This document shows positions 20,549 to 31,352 of a stretch of DNA of 64,000 nucleotides, in pieces. The notes beneath the pieces were generated by a model. It was not told the origin of the DNA. It did not search any database and was given only the letters and a program-made list of their open reading frames with translations. The translations under genes and the position numbers were made by a program. This DNA is from Aurantiochytrium sp. KH105 (Eukaryota > Sar > Bigyra > Thraustochytrida > Thraustochytriidae), in NCBI GenBank assembly GCA_003116975.1, contig BGKB01000044.1, positions 880,940-944,939 on the forward strand, in the 5' to 3' direction. Position 1 is the first letter of the stretch; each line of letters opens with the position of its first letter.

Positions 20549-23500
20549 ATATCCGCTTCGGTGCGCACAGTCGATTTTGTTGCAAAACGCTTGTGCATTT
20601 CTCTGCCTCGAAGCGGGCCGCCGACCGAACTAAGAAAGAAGTGAAGCGAAGCAATGCACCTCGCGCGGCTGCGTTCATCGCATGCACAATGCACACACGT
20701 AATCTTTCCCTTTCTCTCTCTCGCTCGCGCAGTGAGCGAGTCTGAAAACCTAGCGGCAGCGTGCGCATTTTCGACCGCGTGCATGCGTGCGTGCGTGCGT
20801 GCGTGCACAACGACCTCGCGCAATGAAGAAGAAGAAGAAGGAAAAGAGCAAAACAAGGCGCAGCAAGAGAACCTGGACGGCGAGCCTCCGTGCGCGTTCT
20901 GGTGTGTGGAGCCAGCGGGCTCCGGCCGTGCCACGCCAGCAGCCTCTCTACTGAGGGCGCGCGCGGTGCGGAGGCGTGTTTTAGACTCGGAGCGAGAGCA
21001 CGCGAGCGGCGTCGCCATGCCGAGCCAGCCAGCCACACCAGCCTCGCGCGGAGCCAGGAAGCCGCAGCCGCAGCCGAAGCCGCACCCGCTCCGGTCCTGA
21101 GTCCGGCGCGAGTCCGTAGCCGCGCGCGCCGCGCCGTGCGCTGCCGATGCTGAAAGCAAGCCAGCACGAGCTGGCGGTGCAATAGGCCAGCTAGGCAAAA
21201 CAAGGCGAGGCAAGCAGCAGTGGGAAAGTGCGCGCTCCGCGTTGCAAAGGAGAAGCCGCGGGCGTGTAATTTTCTTTTTCCGCCGCTTCCGTGCGCTCGT
21301 GCGTATCGTGCGCGACTTGGCATGATAGTGTGGCACGATGGATAAGGCCGATCGACCGACCGACCAACCGATCTATCCACTGGCTATTGGCATGATTAGT
21401 GCTCGGTCGAAAGGCGGCTGCGGCTGCATGCACGCACTTGCATGGCGTCTTGCCAAGACCCGAACGAAAACTTGTGCACCTAGAAGCAGTGCGCGAGCAA
21501 GCAATAGCAAGCAAGGAATCAAGCGGGCGCGTTTATTGATCGACGAAACTCGAGTCACCCAGATTGAAGCCTTGCGAAACGATTTTCATGGTGCCAGCGA
21601 CCACAGAAGCAAACAAGCTAACTAGTTTTTAGCCTGTCCAGTGACACTGCCATGCCAGTCCAAGCCAAGATCATCACGCATGCCTCGCTATGTGGAGGCG
21701 CGCGCGCGCGCAAGAGTGAGCAAGCGGGAGCGCGAGAGAGAGCGCGTATCCAATCTCCATCCCAGTCCCATTTCACTCCATTTTCCGCCACGCCCATTTC
21801 GCCACCCTTGGGCCGGCCTTTCACCACGCCCCAACTTCCAAGTTCTCACCGCCGGTGTTAGTGTGGGCCGGGACCACGGTGTGACCGCCGGGGGCTTCGC
21901 TGCGGACGCTGTGGGATTCCGCAGCCATACCGTGGGACATCTGCTGCGGTATCTGCGGGCGGCCACTGCCTACAAGCTCGCAAACGTGTTTGCCCAACTA
22001 ACGAGCGGAACTACCCAACTGTAAACGCAACCTCTGCGCGCCTAAGCTTGGGACGCTCTCGCCTCGCCTCGCCACCAGCCAGCTTGCGCCGCCCTTCTGA
22101 CTCCGCTGCGGCCGAGGCCGGGACGCGGACGCGTACGCGGACGCGGACGCCAGGCCCGAGAAGGGGAGCAAGCGAGAAAGGAGCAAGCGAGCGAGAAAGG
22201 AGCAAGAGCGAGCAAGCCAGCCAGCCAGCCGAGCGCGCGTGACTGTGACAGTGACCGGCGGCCAGCCAGCTCGCACCTTGCGAGTGCCTCCGTCGCGGCG
22301 CAGCCTGCCGCCGACAAGCTGCTTGCGTCGGCATGCGTATCGATCGCACTGCCGGGCTCGCAGTCAGGCAGGCAGAAGGGCAGAAAGCAGGCAGCGAGCG
22401 TCCCCGCCGCCGTGCCGATTCTCAGCGGGTGGACCAAGGGGGAGCCGCAGCGCAGCCACCGGCGGCAGCCACCGAGGGAGGGAGGGAGGGAGGGAGGGAG
22501 GGAGCAGGGAGAGAGCGACCAGCGGCCTGCGGCTTTAGCGGGAGCTCGCGGGAAGCGCGGTCGGTCTTTCGCAGGAGAAGATACCTGGCGGCAGCGGCCA
22601 TCGGCCGCAGCAGCCAGGTCGCGCTGGCGGAACGCAAGCTGCTGCTGGCTGGGGAGGACGGCTCGCACAATGGAACGGATGACCCTGCGAGGAGTCGATC
22701 GATCGATCGATCGATCGATGGTTCTAGAAGCGAGCTGCAGGGAAATGGAAAGGCGCTCATGTCAAGTCAAGTAGGCAGATTGCGGCAGGCCTTGGCTTCG
22801 GCCGACTGTGATCCGGACGCCGGCCAGCGATCACTGGACGGATGATCGCGAGGAAGCTCGCACTGGCCGGCGGCCGGACCAGCGCCGCCTGCACTGGTTT
22901 TTGGCCGCCCTGCTCCTGCTGCTCGGAGTCCTATCCTCAAGATCGGTCCATGGATAGATAGTCCACGACCCTAAGAAAGTAAGAAAATCCCGTAAGGGCG
23001 ATCCTGAGCTGTCGCGGCCGGGCCAACTCGCGCAAATCCGATCCGATCCTGGCCCATTCTATCTTACTCGCGCTCGCCGCAGCAGCCACCGTCAGCTAGG
23101 CACCGTCTGCCAGAGGGCTGCTCGTTCGCCTTGCAAGCACGGCATGGCACCGCGCCGCACGAAACGCCACGGTATGGCACGTTTGATTAGCGTAGCGCCT
23201 TCAAGGGTGCAGGTCGGTCGTTAGGCGCCAGGACTAGGTCCGCTGCCCCCGCCGGTGCGACGCCGGAACGTGCCGCGGAGGCGCTAGAGGGGGCACACTG
23301 CAACTACGCTTACAGCGCACGGTGCGCAAGATTTCATCTTTCTCTTATCATCGAAGCCGTCCCCTCCCGGAGCCATCGACCGGTTTCACCCCCAGAGGCG
23401 GGAGAGTCCGGTTGCGGCGTGCCTCGCAAGAACCCGTCGACGGAGTCTGTCGAAGTCTGTCGCAGGTGGTCGAGGTAACGATAACTTGGAGCGCGAGCGC

Positions 23501-25195
23501 GCGAGCTTCGGGGTCGCGTCGAGTCGAGCCAGGCGAGCGGGGTCGCGCAGGACGGCGCGCAGTGGCAGCACTGCGGAGCCGCTGTGGCGGCGAACTGTGG
23601 ACGGCAGCAGCCTGGGCGCGCAGCAGGACTTGGAACCGGCTGGCTGCGGCCCGCGCGGAAACAGCATTTCAGGCGTATCCCCGGCGCCGCCCGCTCACTC
23701 GTGCCCCGCCACTGCCCCGCGTTGCCGGCAGCCAGCCAGGTGCCGCGAGCGCGATCTTGTCTTGTAGAGAAAAGGGCGCGAGGAGACGCGGACGCGGAGG
23801 AGGCGTATCTTGCTCGGCCACTCCACTTCACTTTCTTTTCCCTTTCCTTTCCTTTCCTTTCCTTTCCGTGTCCTGTCCCTTCACTTCCGCGCTGGTCATG
23901 GCGCGGCTCGAAGATCTTGCGGGACCAACCCACGATGGATCGATCCATGGATCGACCCATCGATCCATCGCCGCTAGATGCCTGCCTCCCTCTCTTCGCT
24001 GGGAAGCGCCATGCAGCGCCAACAATGCGCCGCGGCCGGCGGGCGCAAGGCGCGACCCCCGTGGTCCTCACCTCTCTTCTGGCTGCCGCGGCTCTCTCTG
24101 CTGGCCGATGCCGCTGGCAGCGCCGACGTCGGCAACCAGGCACCGCGCGAGGCGAGCAGCATGGCAGCAGTGCAAACAAAGGATGTCGCGACGCACTCGC
24201 CGTGACCAGTGGTGGGTGCTCACAGAGCCTCGACGCTGCGTTCTCGCGAGCTTTGGGAACCTCCCTCTCTCCTTGCCTCCGCATCGCGACGCTCCTCTCG
24301 TCGACAGCGACAGCGACCACTCGCTCTTTCCCTCGAGCCATCAATCTTGCAAGCGAGCGAGCCATCCAGCCCTTGATCGCTCGCGGACGGCCAGGAGACA
24401 AGCGCGGCTTCGAGGAAAGGAAAGGCCGCACCCGCCTGCGCGTTGCTGCTTTCTGCAGCCAGCTGCTCTCTGCGATGCTGGCGAGGCGCAAGGCTGGACC
24501 TCGCGTCAGCTGCAGACTCTCGTCTTGGCTGGTCACGTTGCCAAAGCCTGCAGCAGACTGCGAGCCTGTCGAGACCGGACGCGGTCACTCGGCTACGGCG
24601 CGATGCCAGTGCTTTGTTTCGAAGGACGAGAACTTGACTGTGTGACATAAGCAAAGCGAGCGGGGGGCGAGGAGGGGAGGGGGGGGGGGGATGGAGGGGG
24701 GGGGAATTGAGAGGAAGAGCTCGTAAGGCTAGCTGGCTGGCAGGCTGGGATGGCGAGCTTGTTATCGTGCTTGCTTGTTATCGTGCTTGCTTGTTATCTT
24801 TCGCTTTGCTTGCTTCTCCTTGATCGCGCCCAGGCCTGCTCCGTGATCGGTGGCACGCGCAGCGCTCCTCAGAAGCAAGGGCAAGCGGCCCGTTTGTTCT
24901 GATTCTTGTCTAATTGTGCTGTGCTAAGGTGGCTCTGGCGTTGCTTTCCAGCATCCGGTCAGGCAGTCCCCGCCGCCGAGAGGTTGGCCTGAGACCGGGC
25001 TCGAATTTGCAACCCGTCGGAGGGCGCGCAGTCTTGCGCAGCATTGCGCTGCGCGCACGACGCGGCGATCCCACGACGTCTGCGGTGCGATCCAGACTTG
25101 GCCGGCCGGTGGCGATTTCGACCCCTGCATGTGCACGGAGAGTATCCGGTCAGCAACCAGCAGCACAGCAGCCGTACTGCTATAAACAAGAGTCA

Positions 25196-25280
25196 GTCTT
25201 GCCTTGCCTTGTGTTGCGTTGTCTTGCCTTGCCTTGCCTTGTGTTGCGTTGTCTTGCCTTGCCTTGCCTCGGCTTGCCTT
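25196..25280. repeat. 30-bp CTTGC-rich tandem repeat
   Basis: The block GTGTTGCGTTGTC occurs at 25211-25223 and 25241-25253, each preceded and followed by CTTGC pentamers. This gives a 30-bp period over about two and a half units. Confidence 0.85.
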
Positions 25281-27643
25281 CGCCGCCTCGGTTCCACGCA
25301 AGGAGATCGAATCGACACGAGTGGTCTATTGCTTGCTTGGATTCGCTTGCCATTGCTTGCTCGAATTTGCTCGGTTTTGCTTGATCTCCGCAACTCGTGT
25401 CATTCATTTCAAGGCCCGCCTCGTGGATTGCGTCCTCACGATCTCTCCTGGCCGGCTCGGAACCCTCGCAATTTTGCGCCCGTTTCGACGCACGCGCCAA
25501 GAAATAGAGAGAGAGAGAGAGAGGAGAAGAGCAAGCAAGGATCAAGAAAGCGGCTCCTGCCAGCCAGCCAGTCTGTAAGCCTGCCTGCCTGCTGGTCTGT
25601 ATAAAGCAACGCTGCGACCAGTGCCAGCGCTTGCCAGCTTGCCAGCTCCGCTCCAGGTTTTAGCGCGGCAGAAGAAGCATGCACTGTGCGCGCAGTCGGC
25701 GCTCACATCCGGGCCCTAAACGTAAAAGCGGCGAGAGCGAAAGTTGCATCTCTCTCCATCCTTCACTCACTTTCCGTCACTCACTTGAAATTGCTCTTTC
25801 ACTCACTTGTTCTTCGCTGATTTTTCACTTATCCATCCTTGCATCCGTCAATCCATTCATCCACGTATGCATACGACGGTCACTCCACTCACCAAGTCTT
25901 TCTTGCGGCAAGAATGTGCTTGTATTGCGCGAGAGTCTTGATGTGAATGGCAAGTGCAAGTTCGTTTCGCTTTGCGCGAGTGATTAGGTTATCTTGGCTC
26001 ACCTCGACGGGACCTGCCGCCTGCACGGCCTTGCGCGCCTCCGTTGACCGATGCCGGCACCGGCTCGTGTGTCGCTCGCGCGTGCAGCGCAGGCCCTGCA
26101 CGTGCCGGCACGTCCGTCAGACGCGCGGTCTCAGAGCGGCGGCTCGGCCGGCGAGGCGAATCCATTTCGCCGTGTTTTTCGGCGCAAAGAACGAGACACT
26201 TGGGCAGCGTCCGCATGAGGCCTGACGCTGGCACTCAAAGAAGGGACGGCGCAGGCTGCCGTCTGCTACTTGGCTTGCCATAGCTTGACTTGAACTGGAT
26301 CTCGATGACCAAAAATCACGACCAAGAGTATTGCCAGCCTATTCGGCAAGCACATGCAACAACCAGCAAAAGCAACTCAGCAATCCAAAGCAGCGTCGTG
26401 AGCCCGCCAGCCAGTCAGCCAGAGCGTCCAGTCTCGCGCCCGCTTCCCTCTTGCAGAGAAGGCCTGTTCCCGTTCCCTTCCCCGCCCGCCTCGAGTCTCC
26501 CAGACCTAGCTAGACTCGCATGTAGCGTGCAGAAAGAGGCGCCGCGCTGCTTCAGAATTGAGCTTCCTCCAAGTCCCTCCGCGTGAAGGTCACTCACACT
26601 TTATTAGGGAAGAGGCCAGAATCCGCACCGCAGGCTGTGGGGCTATTTGGAACGGCGGCTGTAGGCGCGGCACTGCGCAAGCATCCGCGCGCGTGCAAGG
26701 GGGCCTCTGCCGATTTCAATGCTGGCTCGCCTCGCCTCGCATCGCCTCGCATCGCCTCGCATCGCCACGCATCGCCTGGCTTGGCCTGACATGGCATGGC
26801 ACGGCTTGGCTTGGCATGGTCGTGCCTGGCCGCGCGCTCGGGTCTCGCGGCGAGAGGCGCCGACGTTGCGGCGCAGGCTCTTGACTGCGGCCGCGCCATC
26901 GCCGAAGGCCGTCTTCTCTTGGCGACATCGCGCTCCGCCATCGCGCTTCGCAACAGCGAGCACCGCAGCGGCAGCAGCAGCAGGCAGCTCAGCTGGTGGT
27001 CGACGTCGTCGCGCGATGCGATGCGATGCGGGACAAGATTGGATTTCTCGCCTTCAAGGCAGGGTTTCCGCCTTCGAGGCGGGTGAAAGCGAGGCGACGG
27101 CGGAAGTGCAACCAAGCGGCCTGGAAAGGGGGCTCCCAGCGAGCCTTGCGAGCGCGTGCACCAGCGCGAACAAGGGTTCGCGACGGTGCAAATGCCGCGT
27201 GGCGCGTGTTTCTGGCATAGTGGTTTAGGCGTGGGCGAATGCCCGGGACCGCTCCCGACGGAGGCAGCGAGGCTGAATGAGCAGATGACAGCTTCGGAGC
27301 CGTGCCGCCGGTGCGGTCCGAGCAAAACACGAAACGCGCACTATACGCGCAAGAAGAATTATTCGGGGGTCCGTGCCAGGAGCCGATTGGTGGAAAAAAG
27401 AAGAAATAGACGTATCCTAGCGAAGTGGGCCGCCCCGACGCCGCACCCACCGAGCAGCAAATCTGAATCACCTCGCCTCGCTCGCCACACCACGGCAAGC
27501 AAGCAAGAAAGTTCGCGAGCAAGCAAGCCAAGCAGGCACGCACGCACGCAGGCGGGCACGCACGCAAGCAAGCCAAGCACGTACAGCGAGACAAGCCTTC
27601 TCTGCGCACACGCACAACACACACAGACACACATACTTGCAAT

Positions 27644-28546
27644 ATGTCTGAAAGCGGCAGCTCCTCGGACTGGACCGAAGAAGGCGACCCCCTCCTCGAC
27701 ACCTTCATTGGACTCGGCGATGACTTCCTCAGCCATTCACCTCTCATGGGTGAGTCCGCGGACCAATACCATCAAGACCCACCGAGCGTGTCTTGTTTCG
27801 ATCTCAACCAGCACCATCATCACCACCACCCGTCGCAGATGATGCATGTGCAGCCTCACCACGCCCAGCCACTGCAGTCTCCCCGGACCCCGATGCGTCC
27901 GCGCGTGCAGAGGAATTATGATCCCAGTGTCCTTCCCCTCTTTGCCGAACCGTACGCACCAAACCCGTTCGCGAGCGAGGACATTGAGCTCATTGATGCC
28001 CTCGAACAGCCGGCAAACCCGCAGTCTCACGAGGCCACTTGCCACGCAGAGCCGGCGCAGAATAACAACAGCTACATCATCAACAACAACAACAACCCGG
28101 CACCCTTCCACAGCTTCGACAACTTTTCTACCCACATCGACCAGGACGCGCAGCCCATGGCCGCCTGCGCGCCGGAGAGCCCCTTTACGACAGCATCCGA
28201 CGACTCACAGCCCGCCCGCAAATCCAAGCGCGCGCGTCGCCAAACAAAGCGTGCCAAGGCCGCACCGGGCAAGCCCAACCCGCCACGAAGGCTCACCTCC
28301 CGCTTTCGGGGAGTCTGCTGGTACAAGCGCACCAAGCGCTGGGTCGTACAGCTCAAGATGGCCGGCCTTCGCAAGCACGTTGGCTACTTCAAGGACGAGC
28401 TCAAGGCTGCACAGGCCTATGAGGAGGCACTTCGCGAAATCCAGCTGCCTGCGAAGCAAGCTGCTGCTGCCGCCGCCGCCGCCGCTCCAGCTTCCGTACC
28501 AACAACTACCTCTTCTGCGCCTCTGCCAATCACGTCTTCCTCGTAA
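27644..28546 (+). CDS. AP2-domain transcription factor (copy 2)
   Basis: A 300-residue protein from the ATG at 27644. The N-terminus (SGSSSDWTEEGDPLLDTFIGL) is acidic and hydrophobic like an activation region. It is followed by His-rich (about 48-56) and Asn-rich (about 145-150) runs and a basic stretch KSKRARRQTKRAK that could be a nuclear localisation signal. The AP2 domain is at about residues 219-272 (RFRGVCWYKRTKRWVVQLK, RKHVGYF, AAQAYEEAL). A poly-Ala segment and a Ser/Thr tail end the protein. It is a likely nuclear DNA-binding regulator, and it diverges from its paralogue at 16378-17349 across the 10.3-kb desert. Confidence 0.9.
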   Translation: MSESGSSSDWTEEGDPLLDTFIGLGDDFLSHSPLMGESADQYHQDPPSVSCFDLNQHHHHHHPSQMMHVQPHHAQPLQSPRTPMRPRVQRNYDPSVLPLFAEPYAPNPFASEDIELIDALEQPANPQSHEATCHAEPAQNNNSYIINNNNNPAPFHSFDNFSTHIDQDAQPMAACAPESPFTTASDDSQPARKSKRARRQTKRAKAAPGKPNPPRRLTSRFRGVCWYKRTKRWVVQLKMAGLRKHVGYFKDELKAAQAYEEALREIQLPAKQAAAAAAAAAPASVPTTTSSAPLPITSSS

Positions 28547-29313
28547 CGTGTTGCTCGCCCTCGCGCATGCAACATACAAACGATGACGTGTGCTTTGTTG
28601 ATGATCTGGAGGCGACATCTGAACATAAATTCGTCCTCGCATGGCAACATCGTTCGTGCTCTTATTGCTGTCCCTCCATGACCATCAACTTGGGACAAGG
28701 CGCAAAACCAAATCGAAAAAGAAAAACCTACAACCATAAGAAAGTTGTCCAGGAAGGCGTGGAGCTCGACCGCTCCACGCAACAACAGCCAACAACTGAC
28801 TTCCAAGCAACCTTCATCTCCCTGCCTCCGCTTTGTGGCATTTTGTCGCACAACGAGAATTTATCCTGACCAGCGTTCGCTACGTCTACCTAGCGCGTAA
28901 GACACAAAACAACTGAGAACTATTTACTATTTTTTTTATAGCTCAAATGCCTCTGCTACGGAGTACGCCCCTCGCTTTGTGAAGCACCTGAGCTCTGCGC
29001 ACTTGCACGGTTCTCTTCGCATAATCTAGGTCTGTGGGACAAGACACCAGAAAACCCAATTGGGGTAATGTGACCGTTTGGGGTCTACTTTCTTTCCATT
29101 ACGCACGCACGCACGCACGCGCGCATACGAACACGCACACGCACACGCACACGCACACGCACACGCACACGCACACGCACACGCACACGCAGATTAAGCC
29201 ACACGGCCTGTCTGTGAACAGGAGGCAGCTGCGCGCACCTTTGCGTGCGAACCCAACAAGAAGACAACCTTTCTCCAGCGAGCTAGCGAGCGAGCACACG
29301 AGACGCCGCCAAA
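28547..29313. other. Intergenic between AP2 copy 2 and IFT22
   Basis: Contains the AP2 3' flank, which is noticeably A/T-richer than the coding region, and the IFT22 promoter/leader with a long CA/CG microsatellite (separate entry). No further gene is recognised. Confidence 0.65.
29101..29190. repeat. (ACGC)n then (ACACGC)10 microsatellite
   Basis: ACGC tetramers (29101-29120) are followed by ten ACACGC hexamers (29131-29190), ending 123 bp before the IFT22 ATG. Alternating purine-pyrimidine sequence of this kind can adopt Z-DNA, which is general knowledge. It probably lies in the promoter or 5' UTR. Confidence 0.95.
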
Positions 29314-29883
29314 ATGGCGGCCAAAGTACTCATCGTCGGCCCCGAGCAAAGCGGCAAGTCGACCATCGCCAATATGCTTGCGGGCGTCGTCTCCGCTGCT
29401 CCACACGATCGCGATGAACCAGAGGACATCTCGCTCAGGGACCAGCCCTACCGACCTACAGCGGCGGTTCGTGTGGTCGAGTTCGAGGCCCAGCTCACCA
29501 GCTCACAGGCAAGAAATTGGGGCGGAGATAGGTCCGTAGAGGTTGAGATCTGGGATACTTCGGGCGCTACAAAATACGAGTCGTGCTGGCCTGCCATTCA
29601 GCAAAAGGCCGATGGTGTTGTCATTGTTTACAATCCAGAAAATCCCAATCACCTCGCAGAAGTCGAAACATGGTACGAGTGGTTTGTGGTCAAGACCGGT
29701 CTCAAGCAGGACCAATGTCTCGTCCTGGCTAATGATTGCAATAGCGGACCCGAAGACCCCCGCGCAAACCCACCCGCCGTCCTTGACGACTGCGAGCTCA
29801 TTTATACGGACGCAGCAGATGCCGACAAAATCAAAACCGCCTTTCAAGACCTCGTTGCCACCATTGGCTCCTTCAAGGAATAA
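29314..29883 (+). CDS. IFT22: Intraflagellar transport protein 22 (RABL5-like small GTPase)
   Basis: A 189-residue Rab-like GTPase from the ATG at 29314 in a good context (CCAAAATGGCG). The P-loop is GPEQSGKST (residues 9-17); the switch II region is WDTSGATKYESCWPAI instead of the Rab DTAGQE; VVIVYNPENPNH follows. These are the IFT22/RABL5 hallmarks, notably the ESCWPA block and the WY..FV motif (ETWYEWFVV). IFT22 is a peripheral subunit of IFT-B, which carries cargo along the flagellum. The gene implies a flagellate stage. It converges with the scramblase gene across 122 bp. Confidence 0.9.
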   Translation: MAAKVLIVGPEQSGKSTIANMLAGVVSAAPHDRDEPEDISLRDQPYRPTAAVRVVEFEAQLTSSQARNWGGDRSVEVEIWDTSGATKYESCWPAIQQKADGVVIVYNPENPNHLAEVETWYEWFVVKTGLKQDQCLVLANDCNSGPEDPRANPPAVLDDCELIYTDAADADKIKTAFQDLVATIGSFKE

Positions 29884-30005
29884 TATCAAAGCAACCCACC
29901 TTCGTAAACAACATCTAGATCATCTATTCACACATGACAAAGTAAAATTTTCCCACGAAAATAGGAAAATAACCCCCACGGCCGTCAACGTGCGACTCAC
30001 GCCTG

Positions 30006-30977
30006 CTAGTTATTTCCGCCAAGGGTCGTGACGACAGGAAACAGGCAACCAAAACAGTAACAATTCGCACAATGGATCTCTGTCTGCGTACCTTTGCGTC
30101 GAATGAGATTACCCGACTCAAAGAACATGTAGTCCGCAAGAAACGCGTTAGCCAGAATGAGAGCGCGGTGCTCTTCCGTCTCGCTGGCGGGAAACTCCAC
30201 CAAAAATCGATCCGCCTGGGTCGAAGCCTCTTGAAGCATCTGACAAAAGTCTTTGGGCGCCTCCTTGACAATCTGCCCGACCTGCGCGTGGTCGCCCTTG
30301 TCTTCTGGATTCACCAGACGAAATGTAATGTCCGTGCACAGCTCCATGCAGCCTCCGATGCACCATGTTGGTCCTTCTGCGCGCATAAATGGTTCGCTCG
30401 CATCGCGATCCATCATCTCCAGCTTCGGTGAACATCCAGCAGCCATGCACGTGGGTTCTTGCACGTGGCCCACGGGCTCTCCTTGCGCGTTAAATACATC
30501 GAGTCTTCCACGGCAAAAGTCCACGCAAGAAAAACAGTTAAAGAACCGTAAATCCTTTCGGGCCGTAAACACAAGTGTATTTTCGGGCACACCCTCCCGC
30601 GCGTCGAACGCCAAGAGTACAAGACTGTGCTGCGGGCTGCAGCACATGCGCTCGCACATCTCAGACTTCTCCTTTACCTCCAAGAGGTGCACTTGCGTCT
30701 CCGCATCGAACACAGAGTACTGATTTTCCATTTCGATGCAACCTGCGCAGCACATTTGAGCCAATGCCTCAAGTTTTTGCGGATGCTGGATAATGCGATA
30801 CCGGTTTGTGTGCGCAAGCGTTGCCCATGGACCGGCGTCGAGCACGGTGCCTTGTGCCACGGGGAGTCCACCGTCGGCCGTCATTTCAGCGACGGGAGGC
30901 GCGCTTTCACGGGCCACCGCAGCGACAGCCACGGGCATTTCATCGTCCAGAGGCCGCACCTTGTTATCACCAAACAT
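30006..30977 (-). CDS. Phospholipid scramblase-like protein
   Basis: A 323-residue protein from the ATG at 30977. Residues 1-60 are Ala/Pro/acidic. From about 60 it follows the scramblase beta-barrel fold, with Cys-rich clusters MCCAGC, ERMCCSPQH and FFNCFSCVDFC that in the family carry palmitate. Near the C-terminus TQADRFLVEFP followed by ANAFLADYMFFE matches the calcium-binding segment and single hydrophobic helix of PLSCR proteins. The likely role is in plasma-membrane or endomembrane lipid binding or scrambling; scramblase activity is disputed for many members. It diverges from the coiled-coil gene at 31353 across 375 bp. Confidence 0.85.
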   Translation of the reverse strand: MFGDNKVRPLDDEMPVAVAAVARESAPPVAEMTADGGLPVAQGTVLDAGPWATLAHTNRYRIIQHPQKLEALAQMCCAGCIEMENQYSVFDAETQVHLLEVKEKSEMCERMCCSPQHSLVLLAFDAREGVPENTLVFTARKDLRFFNCFSCVDFCRGRLDVFNAQGEPVGHVQEPTCMAAGCSPKLEMMDRDASEPFMRAEGPTWCIGGCMELCTDITFRLVNPEDKGDHAQVGQIVKEAPKDFCQMLQEASTQADRFLVEFPASETEEHRALILANAFLADYMFFESGNLIRRKGTQTEIHCANCYCFGCLFPVVTTLGGNN

Positions 30978-31352
30978 CCTCGAGATCTCTGTCGTGTGAT
31001 CGCCTCAATGTCTCGTTTGCTCGCAAGCGCACGTCAACGCTGCCTATCTTCTCGAATCGTTGATCTTTTCGAAGAATTGAAAGGAAGCACCAAGAGCACC
31101 ACGAGCTCACCGATTTACTTTTTCTCCATCGCTCGTTGGCATCCTAGCGAGAAAAAGAGAGATAGAGTGAGAGAACGTTTATATTGTGCTCTCGAACGAG
31201 TCCGAGTCATGTAGCACTTGAAAGCTTTAACGGACAGGTGTGTACCACCTCGTTCAGGGAGCGAAAAACACCGTCGACGAAAATTGGTCATGGGCGCCGA
31301 AGCAAAGAATTGAAACTCGGCTCACTTGCTCGATCGGCGCGAGGCGAGGCGA

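Larger units (their letters stand above)
17350..27643. other. 10.3-kb gene desert between divergent AP2 genes
   Basis: No gene is recognised on either strand. Frames of 200-580 codons occur (for example 19647-21380 minus, 23322-24650 plus) but are mutually overlapping, Arg/Ser/Ala/Pro/Cys-biased and without domain signatures. The DNA is rich in short tandem motifs: CTTT/CTTC, TTCG, GATC, CTTGC, GCCTC and CACTG repeats. It is the shared upstream region of both AP2 genes, so it may hold long 5' UTRs, distal control elements or non-coding RNAs. The sequence alone does not decide. Confidence 0.55.

Noticed and set aside
19647-21380. 577-codon open frame on the minus strand
   Set aside because: Composition is Arg/Ala/Ser/Leu noise, it overlaps other long frames on both strands, and it has no domain. 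Typical of stop-poor GC-rich DNA.
23322-24650. 442-codon open frame (plus) with a 400-codon frame opposite it
   Set aside because: Both strands are open over the same stretch, with no motif and with simple-sequence runs inside.
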